This document shows positions 17,641-24,962 of a stretch of DNA of 64,000 nucleotides, piece after piece (the stretch's first letter is position 1; every line of letters begins with the position of its first letter). The stretch covers positions 124,001 to 188,000 of the forward strand of contig JBLIMV010000003.1 of the NCBI GenBank assembly GCA_047638395.1, in the 5' to 3' direction. The translations under genes and the position numbers were made by a program. The stretch is from CAXBCP01 sp047638395 (GTDB taxonomy: Bacteria > Pseudomonadota > Alphaproteobacteria > MPNO01 > UBA830). The notes beneath the pieces are model-generated. The model ran no database searches and was not told the origin of the DNA. It was given only the letters and a program-made list of their open reading frames with translations.

Positions 17641-17685
17641 GAACTTGAGCATGAATGACACGACCTGGAACGAAGGAGATCGACT

Positions 17686-18231
17686 ATGACAACCGCCGCA
17701 ATGCCTGAGGCACAGGACCTCAACCCACCTGTTGCACCGGCACCCGATGCATCCAACGATCAGCTTCGCGTTATCGAAACGCGTTTCGGGCCAATGGAAT
17801 TCGCCGCAAATCAGACAATTACCATGCCGCGCGGCGTTCTGGGATTTGCCGAACACAAGGAATTCGGCATCGCCTATCTGCCCAACAAGTTCATGGATCA
17901 GCTCATGCTGCTGCAGAGCTTCAATGACAGCAACACTTCGTTCCTCGTGCTCCCCGTTGAATTACGGTCAGGTATCATCGAGGAGGCAGACCTGGTCGCT
18001 GCCTGCGACGCGATGAATGTGGATGCCGAGAACGCGGCGATCGTCGTGATTGTCACGATCCGGGATGTCGGAGGACAGCCACATATCACGACCAATCTTC
18101 GCGCACCGATTATCCTCGATTCCGACACCCGAAACGGATGGCAGTATGTGCTGCCGAACGGCAAATACTCGGTTCGTCATAACATGTCGGCCGAAACGGC
18201 CAATCCATCCTCAGCACCGACCGGTGCATAA
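17686..18231 (+). CDS. fliW: Flagellar assembly factor FliW
   Basis: 181 aa. FliW binds flagellin or CsrA; when flagellin is exported, freed FliW inhibits CsrA and so allows flagellin translation. The protein has an acidic/Pro-rich N-terminal extension (about 1-24), then the FliW core: VIETRFGPMEF, TITMPRGVLGFAEHKEFGI, FLVLPVELRSG, NAAIVVIVTIRD, TNLRAPIILDSDTRNGWQYVL. A good ribosome site (AAGGAG) precedes the ATG. FliW is not the standard flagellin regulator in model alphaproteobacteria, which use FlaF/FlbT. The flagellin leaders downstream carry GGA hairpins that fit a FliW-CsrA circuit. Confidence 0.94.
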   Translation: MTTAAMPEAQDLNPPVAPAPDASNDQLRVIETRFGPMEFAANQTITMPRGVLGFAEHKEFGIAYLPNKFMDQLMLLQSFNDSNTSFLVLPVELRSGIIEEADLVAACDAMNVDAENAAIVVIVTIRDVGGQPHITTNLRAPIILDSDTRNGWQYVLPNGKYSVRHNMSAETANPSSAPTGA

Positions 18232-18242
18232 GCGGCGAAAGG

Positions 18243-18259
18243 TTAAACGAAAATTTACC
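18243..18259 (+). promoter_or_regulatory. CtrA box-like motif upstream of the sugar operon
   Basis: TTAA (18243-18246), 7 bases, TTTACC (18254-18259): one mismatch from the CtrA consensus TTAA-N7-TTAACC. It lies 55 bases before the rfbF start, a promoter-proximal position. No other promoter signal was recognised in the 82-base gap after fliW. Confidence 0.4.
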
Positions 18260-18313
18260 CTAATCAGTAACACTCACCACGATTGCCAAAATAGGCAGAG
18301 GGATATCTGAGAA

Positions 18314-19123
18314 ATGCGTGTGCGGGACCTGAGCGTCGTCGTTCTCTGCGGAGGCTTGGGAACGAGGCTGCGCGAAGAAACTGAATTCAAGCCGAAACCG
18401 ATGGTCACCATCGGTGGACGGCCGATCCTGTGGCATATCATGAAGCATTACCGCCATTTTGATGCGCGGAACTTCGTGCTGTGCCTTGGGTATCGGGGTG
18501 ACGTTATTCGTGATTTCTTCCTCAACTACCCCATCTACAACACCGATTTCGCGGTCGATCTCGGCACCGGGGACGTCGAAACGTTGTCGAATGGCTGCCA
18601 GGAAGACTGGCGGGTCGTGCTTGCCGAGACTGGTGAGGAAACACTGACCGGCGGGCGAATTCGCCAGGCACTGAAATACATTCCCGGCGACACCTTTCTC
18701 GCAACCTATGGCGACGGGGTATCCGACGTCGATATCGACCGGCTTTTAGCTCACCACCGCGCGTCGGGACGGCTTGCAACGGTTACGGCGGTGCGACCAT
18801 CGTCGCGGTTCGGAGAGTTGTCGATCAATGGCGATATCGTCACCAATTTCCGCGAAAAGCCACAGGTTGATGACGGCTGGATCAATGGCGGGTTCTTTGT
18901 ATTCGACAAACGCGCCTTCGACAGGGTCGGCCCCAATGAAAGCGTCTCGCTCGAGGAAGGCGTCCTGGAAACCCTGGCGCAGGAAGGGCAGCTCGGCGTG
19001 TATCAGCATGCCGGTTTCTGGCAATCGATGGATACGTTCCGCGAAATGCAACTGCTGAACGAAATGTGGGATGTCGACAACGCTCCCTGGCACCTCTGGA
19101 AGGAGCACAGGCTATCGGCATAA
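18314..19123 (+). CDS. rfbF: Glucose-1-phosphate cytidylyltransferase RfbF
   Basis: Makes CDP-glucose from CTP and glucose 1-phosphate, the first step to CDP-6-deoxysugars. 269 aa. The nucleotidyltransferase motif LCGGLGTRLREETEFKPKPM is near residues 11-30. Family-typical FVLCLGYRGDVIRDFFLNY, DTFLATYGDGVSD, GWINGGFFVF and the C-terminal GFWQSMDTFREMQLLNEMW are present. First gene of the sugar operon. Confidence 0.95.
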   Translation: MRVRDLSVVVLCGGLGTRLREETEFKPKPMVTIGGRPILWHIMKHYRHFDARNFVLCLGYRGDVIRDFFLNYPIYNTDFAVDLGTGDVETLSNGCQEDWRVVLAETGEETLTGGRIRQALKYIPGDTFLATYGDGVSDVDIDRLLAHHRASGRLATVTAVRPSSRFGELSINGDIVTNFREKPQVDDGWINGGFFVFDKRAFDRVGPNESVSLEEGVLETLAQEGQLGVYQHAGFWQSMDTFREMQLLNEMWDVDNAPWHLWKEHRLSA

Positions 19124-20172
19124 CCTCAGAATTCTGGCACGGACGCCGGGTATTTATCACCGGTCATACGGGTTTCTTTGGCGGCTGGATGACGCTGTGG
19201 CTTTCCCATCTCGGCGCAGACGTCACCGGATATTCGCTGGCACCCTCGACACGGCCCAATTTCTTCGACGCCGTCGGGCTCTCGGAGGGGATCTCGTCGA
19301 TCACCGGCGACATCCGTCGGCTGAACGTGCTCTCCGCCGCGATGCGCGCCAGTGACCCGGAATTCGTCTTCCATTTCGCGGCCCAGCCCCTTGTGCGCGA
19401 AGCCCATGCCGCGCCGACCGAAACTTTTTCGACCAACGTTATGGGCACCGTCAACGTGCTGCAGGCAATGCGGAGTTGCGAAAACCTTGCGGCCGCGATC
19501 GTCTTCACGACCGACAAGGTTTATGAGAACACCGAATCCGGTGTCGATTACCGCGAGCAGGACCGCCTGGGGGGCCGCGAACCCTATGGCGCGAGTAAAG
19601 CCTGTTCCGAAATCGTGGTCGAAGCCTACCGGCAATCATACTTCGATGAGGATTTTCCGGTCGCGACCGTCCGGGCCGGAAATATCATCGGGGGAGGCGA
19701 CTGGTCGGTAGACCGGGTTATCCCCGATGCCGTCCGTTCCTTCAGTGCCGGCCGCCCGCTTAAGATCAGAAATCCGGATGCGGTGCGCCCGTGGCAACAT
19801 GCGCTTGACCCCGCCCGCGGACTGCTGCTTCTGATCGAGAAAATGGTCTCGGAAAGCAATGTATCAGCGGCCCTCAATTTCGGGCCTGCGGCGGAAAGCG
19901 CCGTAACGGTGGGATCTCTCGCCGATACGATGACGGCTCTTTGGGGCAATGGCGCAACGTGGGCGTCGGAGAAATCATCAGATGCGCCTTATGAAGCAAA
20001 ACTCCTGAATCTCGACAGCACGCTCGCCTTGTCGGAAATTGGCTGGAAAACGGCCTGGTCACTGGAACGGGCGCTGAATGCCACCGTCGACTGGTATCAG
20101 GGGTTCCTTGCCCGGAAAGATATGCGCGCGCTATCGCTGGCCCAGATATCGGCGATGGAAGGCGCTAACTGA
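19066..20172 (+). CDS. rfbG: CDP-glucose 4,6-dehydratase RfbG
   Basis: Converts CDP-glucose to CDP-4-keto-6-deoxyglucose. Extended SDR with the NAD-binding GHTGFFGGW near the start, VIFTTDKVYEN, and the catalytic YGASK motif. The start is unclear. There is no ATG near the N-terminus; a GTG at 19066 is in frame but lies 58 bases inside rfbF. The family start fits ITSEFWHGR, whose first codon is ATA at 19120, overlapping the rfbF stop as ATAA and preceded by AAGGAG 14 bases upstream. The coordinates use the conservative GTG; translation could begin downstream of it. Confidence 0.9.
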   Translation: MGCRQRSLAPLEGAQAIGITSEFWHGRRVFITGHTGFFGGWMTLWLSHLGADVTGYSLAPSTRPNFFDAVGLSEGISSITGDIRRLNVLSAAMRASDPEFVFHFAAQPLVREAHAAPTETFSTNVMGTVNVLQAMRSCENLAAAIVFTTDKVYENTESGVDYREQDRLGGREPYGASKACSEIVVEAYRQSYFDEDFPVATVRAGNIIGGGDWSVDRVIPDAVRSFSAGRPLKIRNPDAVRPWQHALDPARGLLLLIEKMVSESNVSAALNFGPAAESAVTVGSLADTMTALWGNGATWASEKSSDAPYEAKLLNLDSTLALSEIGWKTAWSLERALNATVDWYQGFLARKDMRALSLAQISAMEGAN

Positions 20173-20173
20173 T

Positions 20174-21433
20174 ATGCTTTCCCCCTCCAGCCGCCCTAAC
20201 CTGAAAACCAGCGCCTGCCGTTTCTGCGGGACGCCGCTCACCCGCACATTCGTAAATCTCGGCGCCGCACCCGCCTCTAACAGCTATCTGCGGGCGGCGG
20301 ACCTCCACAGATCGGAAATCCACCATCCGCTTCATGCCTATGTATGTGGATCCTGCTATCTGGTGCAGCTTGAAGAATTCGAGACACCGGAGCAGATATT
20401 CTCGGACTACGCCTATTTTTCGTCCTATTCAGAAAGCTGGCTGCGTCACGCCGCGACATACTGCGCAAGCATGTCCATGCGCTTCGGACTTGATCGCGAC
20501 AGCCATGTCGTCGAGGTCGCCAGCAACGACGGCTACCTGCTAAAGAATTTCGTCCGCCAGGGCATGCGGGTCCTCGGGGTCGAGCCTGCAGGAAACGTCG
20601 CAAAGGCCGCGATTGACGCGGGCGTACCGACGATGATTTCCTTTTTTGGACGCGAAACGGCGCGGCGCATTGTGGGCAATGGCGTCAAAGCCGACCTGAT
20701 GGTCGCCAACAACGTCATGGCCCACGTCCCGAATCTGAATGATTTCATCGGCGGTTTTAAGATTCTGTTGGCACCGAACGGGGTTGTCACGGTCGAATTT
20801 CCACACCTGTTGAATCTGATGCGCGAAAACCAGTTCGACACCATCTATCACGAGCATTTCTCGTATTTTTCGTTTCTGACGGCGGAGTCCCTGTTCGCGG
20901 CCCATGGCCTCCGCATATTCGATGTTGAAAAACTCACAACCCATGGCGGCTCGCTGCGGATATATGGCTGCCATACAGATGCCCGCCATGAGACCACATC
21001 ACATGTCGACGACCTTCTGACCGAAGAACGCGATGCCGGGCTGGACGACATCACCGCCTATACCGGGTTCGAAAAGAAAGTGCATGCCGTAAAATGGGGG
21101 CTGTTGTCCTTTCTTTTGCGGGCAAAGGAACAGCGAAAAACCGTTGCCGCGTTCGGCGCTGCCGCCAAGGGCAACACGCTGCTGAATTATTGCGGTGTCG
21201 GGCCCGAGTTCATCGAATACGTCGTCGATTCGAACCCTCATAAACAGGGCCTGTATATGCCCGGGTCTCGCATACCCATCTACGCCCCCGACCATATCCG
21301 TGAAACACGGCCGGACTACGTGCTGATCCTGCCGTGGAACCTCGCCGACGAAATCGTCAACACCCACGATTACGTCACCAGCTGGGGTGGGCGCTTCGTT
21401 GTGCCGATCCCCGACGTCAGGATCTTCGAATGA
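20174..21433 (+). CDS. Sugar C-methyltransferase (TylC3/EvaC-like)
   Basis: 419 aa with the three-part layout of nucleotide-sugar C-methyltransferases. An N-terminal zinc-binding region has CxxC pairs (CRFCG near 14-18 and CGSCY near 57-61). A central SAM-binding Rossmann domain has VVEVASNDGYLLKNF, GVEPAGN and NNVMAHVPN, with IYHEHFSYF after it. The C-terminal domain has FGAAAKGNTLLNYCG. These enzymes methylate C3 of 4-keto-6-deoxysugars. Next to RfbF/RfbG this suggests a methyl-branched CDP-6-deoxyhexose. The ATG at 20174 directly follows the rfbG stop. Confidence 0.88.
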   Translation: MLSPSSRPNLKTSACRFCGTPLTRTFVNLGAAPASNSYLRAADLHRSEIHHPLHAYVCGSCYLVQLEEFETPEQIFSDYAYFSSYSESWLRHAATYCASMSMRFGLDRDSHVVEVASNDGYLLKNFVRQGMRVLGVEPAGNVAKAAIDAGVPTMISFFGRETARRIVGNGVKADLMVANNVMAHVPNLNDFIGGFKILLAPNGVVTVEFPHLLNLMRENQFDTIYHEHFSYFSFLTAESLFAAHGLRIFDVEKLTTHGGSLRIYGCHTDARHETTSHVDDLLTEERDAGLDDITAYTGFEKKVHAVKWGLLSFLLRAKEQRKTVAAFGAAAKGNTLLNYCGVGPEFIEYVVDSNPHKQGLYMPGSRIPIYAPDHIRETRPDYVLILPWNLADEIVNTHDYVTSWGGRFVVPIPDVRIFE

Positions 21434-22005
21434 TTTTCCGGGAAACAGGCCTTGAAGGCGCTTACCTGATCGAGCCGGAGCGGATCGTCGACCAGCGCGG
21501 TTTTTTTGCCCGCACCTGGTGCATCGATGAGTTCGACGCGCAAGGTATATCGGCTGATTTTGTTCAGACCAGCGCTTCATTCAATGAACACATCTCGACA
21601 TTGCGCGGCGTCCATTTTCAGGCCGAACCTGCCAGCGAGGCGAAACTGATCCGCTGCACGCGTGGCAGGGCCTATGACGTTATGGTCGATCTGCGCCCGG
21701 ATTCTCAAACATTCAGAGAGTGGAAAGCATTCGAGCTTTCCGCGGATAACGGCCGCCTTGTTTATATTCCCGAAGGTTTCGGCCACGGCTTCCAAACCCA
21801 GGAAGACCGGACCGAGGTGATTTATCAGATTTCAGAATTCTACCGCCCCGATCTTTCGACGGGTGTGCGCTGGGACGACCCGGACCTCGGCATCACCTGG
21901 CCGAATCCCGAGACCCCCATCCTTTCCGGGCGCGACCATACGTTACCGTCCTTTCGGGAATTCGCATCCGCTTCATCAGCCCATTCCCACCGGGCCGCGG
22001 GATAA
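21430..22005 (+). CDS. dTDP-4-dehydrorhamnose 3,5-epimerase family (RfbC-like)
   Basis: 191 aa cupin-fold sugar epimerase. Motifs: DQRGFFARTWC near 22-32, SFNEHISTLRGVHFQ with the catalytic-type His, RGRAYDVMVDLRPDS, and YIPEGFGHGFQT. The start overlaps the upstream stop as ATGA. RmlA/RmlB-type genes are absent here, so the likely substrate is the CDP-linked 4-keto sugar made by RfbG and the methyltransferase, not dTDP-rhamnose precursor. Substrate is inferred from neighbours only. The next 144 bases hold no convincing gene. Confidence 0.85.
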   Translation: MIFRETGLEGAYLIEPERIVDQRGFFARTWCIDEFDAQGISADFVQTSASFNEHISTLRGVHFQAEPASEAKLIRCTRGRAYDVMVDLRPDSQTFREWKAFELSADNGRLVYIPEGFGHGFQTQEDRTEVIYQISEFYRPDLSTGVRWDDPDLGITWPNPETPILSGRDHTLPSFREFASASSAHSHRAAG

Positions 22006-22149
22006 GCCGCGTAATATGACGATAAAACATCCAAACGCACGGGTACCGGCCAACGCCATCGGCGTCAGCGTTCCGACACGCATTATATCGCCTCACGGCA
22101 CAATCGGCGTTGCGCCAGCCTCAACGCCGGTCAAGGAATAGACAAACCT

Positions 22150-23016
22150 ATGGCCTTGTTCACGATTTTCGGCGGAAGCGGCTTTATCGGGAGACATCTC
22201 GCAAACGCCCTCAAAGCCTCCGGTCAGCCTGTGTCGACACCGCAGCGCGATACGCCCGTCGAGTCCCTCGGCGCGATGGGACACGTTATCTATTGTGCAG
22301 GTCTGACGGCAGATTTCCGGTCGCGCCCGCATGACACGATGGAGGCCCATGTCGGCCTGGTGAGCCGCATCCTCGCCTTCGGCGAATTCGACTCGCTGGT
22401 CTATCTCTCATCGACGCGGATTTATGACGGTGCCGCCAACGGCAGCGAAGAGATGACGTTTTCAGTCGATCCCTGGTCACCCAACGACCTTTACAACATC
22501 TCGAAACTCGCGGGTGAATCCCTTTGCCTCAATCACGCCAACCCCAGGGTGCGTGTGGCAAGGTTATCCAACGTATACGGCACAGGTATGTATGCTCCCG
22601 ACGGTGGAGAGCAGAATTTCCTCTGCAGCGTCATCCGGGATGCGATCTCGAACCACCATGTCGAACTGAATTCTGCCCCCGGGTCCGCAAAGGACTACAT
22701 CCATATCGGCGATGTCGTGCAGGCCCTCGCACTGATTGCCATCGACGGCAAGGAACGAATCTACAACGTCGCCTCCGGCGATACCGTTTCTCACGAACAA
22801 TTGCTCGACCGCCTGTCGGAGATTACCGGCTGCACCTGGTCGACAGCTCCGGACTCGCCGCATGTCGGCTTTCCAAAAATTGCGACGGCGCGGATTTCCG
22901 CTGCGTTCGCGGGCGCGGGGCTTTCATGGTCCCCTTCCCGCCTTCTCGACCGACTTCCAGACCTTACATATGCCGCAGGAAGCGGCGCCCCTATGACCGA
23001 AGGAGCCTTCGGATGA
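22150..23016 (+). CDS. NAD(P)-dependent sugar epimerase/reductase (SDR)
   Basis: 288 aa extended SDR. The glycine-rich cofactor motif GGSGFIGRHL is at about 8-17, LVYLSSTRIYDG carries the serine region, and the catalytic pair is in YNISK. A DYIHIGDVVQAL segment is typical of NDP-sugar epimerases. It is well placed to reduce the 4-keto group and complete a CDP-6-deoxyhexose. Exact stereochemistry cannot be told. Its stop overlaps the next start (ATGA). Confidence 0.85.
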   Translation: MALFTIFGGSGFIGRHLANALKASGQPVSTPQRDTPVESLGAMGHVIYCAGLTADFRSRPHDTMEAHVGLVSRILAFGEFDSLVYLSSTRIYDGAANGSEEMTFSVDPWSPNDLYNISKLAGESLCLNHANPRVRVARLSNVYGTGMYAPDGGEQNFLCSVIRDAISNHHVELNSAPGSAKDYIHIGDVVQALALIAIDGKERIYNVASGDTVSHEQLLDRLSEITGCTWSTAPDSPHVGFPKIATARISAAFAGAGLSWSPSRLLDRLPDLTYAAGSGAPMTEGAFG

Positions 23017-23792
23017 ACGCCATCAATACAATTACCATCGACCCGGCCAACGACACCGTCATTATCCGGGACGGCGACACCGAGAAACACCTCGCGATGG
23101 ATACGCCGGAAGCATTTTCGGCCGTCAGCAAAGCCTGGCTGCGCTGCGGCTGGGACACCAAATACGTATACGGTTTCAGTTGGATGGGGCGCCCGATTAT
23201 CCAGCTTCCAGAAGACATGATCCGTATTCAGGAACTGATCTATACGTTGAAGCCCGATGTGGTCGTGGAAACAGGTGTCGCTCACGGCGGCTCGCTGATC
23301 TTCTACGCCAGCCTGTTTCAGGCGATCGGCAAGGGCCGGACGATCGGGATCGACATCGAAATCCGTCCCCATAACCGCAAGGCGATCGAACAGCATGAGC
23401 TGGCGCGGCATATCAATCTGGTCGAAGGCAGTTCGACGGACACGAACATAATCCAGCAGGTCAAAGACCAGGTCGGCCGTAACGAAACCGTTCTTGTCAT
23501 CCTGGATTCGAACCACTCCAAGGATCACGTGATGGAAGAGCTGGAAGCCTATGCGCCGCTGGTCTCAAAAGGATCCTATATCGTGGCCTGTGACGGGATT
23601 ATGGGGCTCGTCGCCGGCGGACCTCGGACAGAACCTGACTGGTCCTGGGACAACCCGGAACAGGCAGCGCACGAATTCGTCAAGACACACCCGGAATTCG
23701 TGATCGAAGAGCCGGCATTTCCCTTCAACGAGGGCAGCGTAACCGAGCGCATCACCTACTGGCCGAGCGCATATCTGAAACGCATCGGCTGA
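23013..23792 (+). CDS. Cephalosporin hydroxylase (CmcI) family, probable SAM methyltransferase
   Basis: 259 aa. Motifs fit the CmcI-type family often annotated cephalosporin hydroxylase: YTLKPDVVVETGVAHGGSLI (SAM-binding), GIDIEIRPHNRKAI, LVEGSSTD, VLVILDSNHSKDHVMEEL, and LVSKGSYIVACDG. Members in polysaccharide loci are thought to be O-methyltransferases. The start at 23013 overlaps the previous stop. It may methylate the deoxysugar or the attached glycan; the name does not imply antibiotic synthesis here. Confidence 0.85.
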   Translation: MNAINTITIDPANDTVIIRDGDTEKHLAMDTPEAFSAVSKAWLRCGWDTKYVYGFSWMGRPIIQLPEDMIRIQELIYTLKPDVVVETGVAHGGSLIFYASLFQAIGKGRTIGIDIEIRPHNRKAIEQHELARHINLVEGSSTDTNIIQQVKDQVGRNETVLVILDSNHSKDHVMEELEAYAPLVSKGSYIVACDGIMGLVAGGPRTEPDWSWDNPEQAAHEFVKTHPEFVIEEPAFPFNEGSVTERITYWPSAYLKRIG

Positions 23793-23819
23793 CATCACTT
23801 CATCATTGGGACGACGATC

Positions 23820-24914
23820 ATGTCTGCTTTGGAAAACACCTATCTCGAACACGCGGTCGCCCGAATTGGCAGCGACCCGGAAACGCGCAAGGCGCTTCTT
23901 GACGTTATCGGCGATTGGGAACAACGCCACGCCCGCCAGGGTGAGGAACTGAGGGAAACGACGTCGGGATATCTCGTCGACGCGATGCATGCCGACGCCG
24001 ACACGGTGACCCGGTCATTGCACCTCCCGCCGGTCGGACAGTCGGGCGAAGCGCGCGACCTGAATTTTACGATGCTTTACCGGTCCAAGATGGGCCGGGA
24101 ATTCGCCATGGCGAATGGCCCACTGGATCACGCGTGGGAACCCCAAACCACCAAGCTTTTGAGAACACTTGCGGCCGACGCCACAACCGCACTGATTGGC
24201 GGCGCGTATTCCGGCGATCACGCGGTCCCGATGATGATTGAAATGAAAGATGCAGGCGGCAAGTGCTTTTGCTTCGAGCCCAACGCGGAGCAGTCGATAC
24301 TGCTGCGACGGAACGCAGATGCAAACAGAATGCGGAATTATGCCCTTTCCAATGACGGGCTATGGAGCGAAACGTCGGATCTTGTGATGGTTGGGTCCGA
24401 CTCTCATGCGCATCCTGAAGTTTATACCGGTCAACCCGGCGAACGGTTCCAAGCCGTATCGATAGACGATTTCTGCGCCGCGCAATCGATCGAAATCCTC
24501 GACATCATCATGCTTGATATCGAGGGCGGGGAAATCGAAGCGCTTCGAGGGGCACAAGGCTTTCTGGCTGCGCCTGTCGAGACAGCCCCCGAGATCATCT
24601 TCGAGATCCATCGCTCTTATGTGGATTGGTCGGACGGACTTGCGCAAACACCAATTTGCAGTCTTTTGCTCGAACACGGCTACGTCCTGTACGGTATTCG
24701 CGACTATCAGGGAAATGTTCCGATGAACGGCGCGCCGGTAGAAGTCGTGCCGATCGACAGCTGCTATGTGGACGGCCCGCCACACGGATTTAATATATTC
24801 GCGTCAAAGCGCGACGACTGTGTCGATCGCCTGGGTTTACAGGTATGCGAAAACGTCAGCCCCAAATTGCTGGCCCACCGGGACCCCACGCTGCATCAGC
24901 CGATCACGCGGTAA
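23820..24914 (+). CDS. FkbM family methyltransferase
   Basis: 364 aa. The C-terminal half has the FkbM-type Rossmann motifs: FCFEPNAEQSILLRRNADAN, RFQAVSIDDFC, and the diagnostic IIMLDIEGGEIEALRGAQ followed by FEIHRSY. The N-terminal 100 residues are helical and not recognised. FkbM enzymes are SAM-dependent O-methyltransferases, common in glycan and flagellin-modification clusters. Last gene of the sugar operon, ending at a shared bidirectional terminator. Confidence 0.88.
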   Translation: MSALENTYLEHAVARIGSDPETRKALLDVIGDWEQRHARQGEELRETTSGYLVDAMHADADTVTRSLHLPPVGQSGEARDLNFTMLYRSKMGREFAMANGPLDHAWEPQTTKLLRTLAADATTALIGGAYSGDHAVPMMIEMKDAGGKCFCFEPNAEQSILLRRNADANRMRNYALSNDGLWSETSDLVMVGSDSHAHPEVYTGQPGERFQAVSIDDFCAAQSIEILDIIMLDIEGGEIEALRGAQGFLAAPVETAPEIIFEIHRSYVDWSDGLAQTPICSLLLEHGYVLYGIRDYQGNVPMNGAPVEVVPIDSCYVDGPPHGFNIFASKRDDCVDRLGLQVCENVSPKLLAHRDPTLHQPITR

Positions 24915-24936
24915 TCCAATTAACTTTTCGAATTAA

Positions 24937-24962
24937 AGCGGTGCCTCAGGCGCCGCTTTTTT
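24937..24962 (+). terminator. Terminator between fkbM-type gene and GT41 gene
   Basis: 9-bp stem (AGCGGTGCC 24937-24945 / GGCGCCGCT 24949-24957, one GT pair), 3-base loop, then a run of six Ts. It overlaps the 3' end of the opposing gene. On the minus strand it is followed by TTTAATT, so it may act in both directions. Confidence 0.85.

Noticed and set aside
22016..22141. A 41-codon open frame between the RfbC-type and SDR genes
   Set aside because: Weak ribosome site, unremarkable codon use and no recognisable motif; probably chance.
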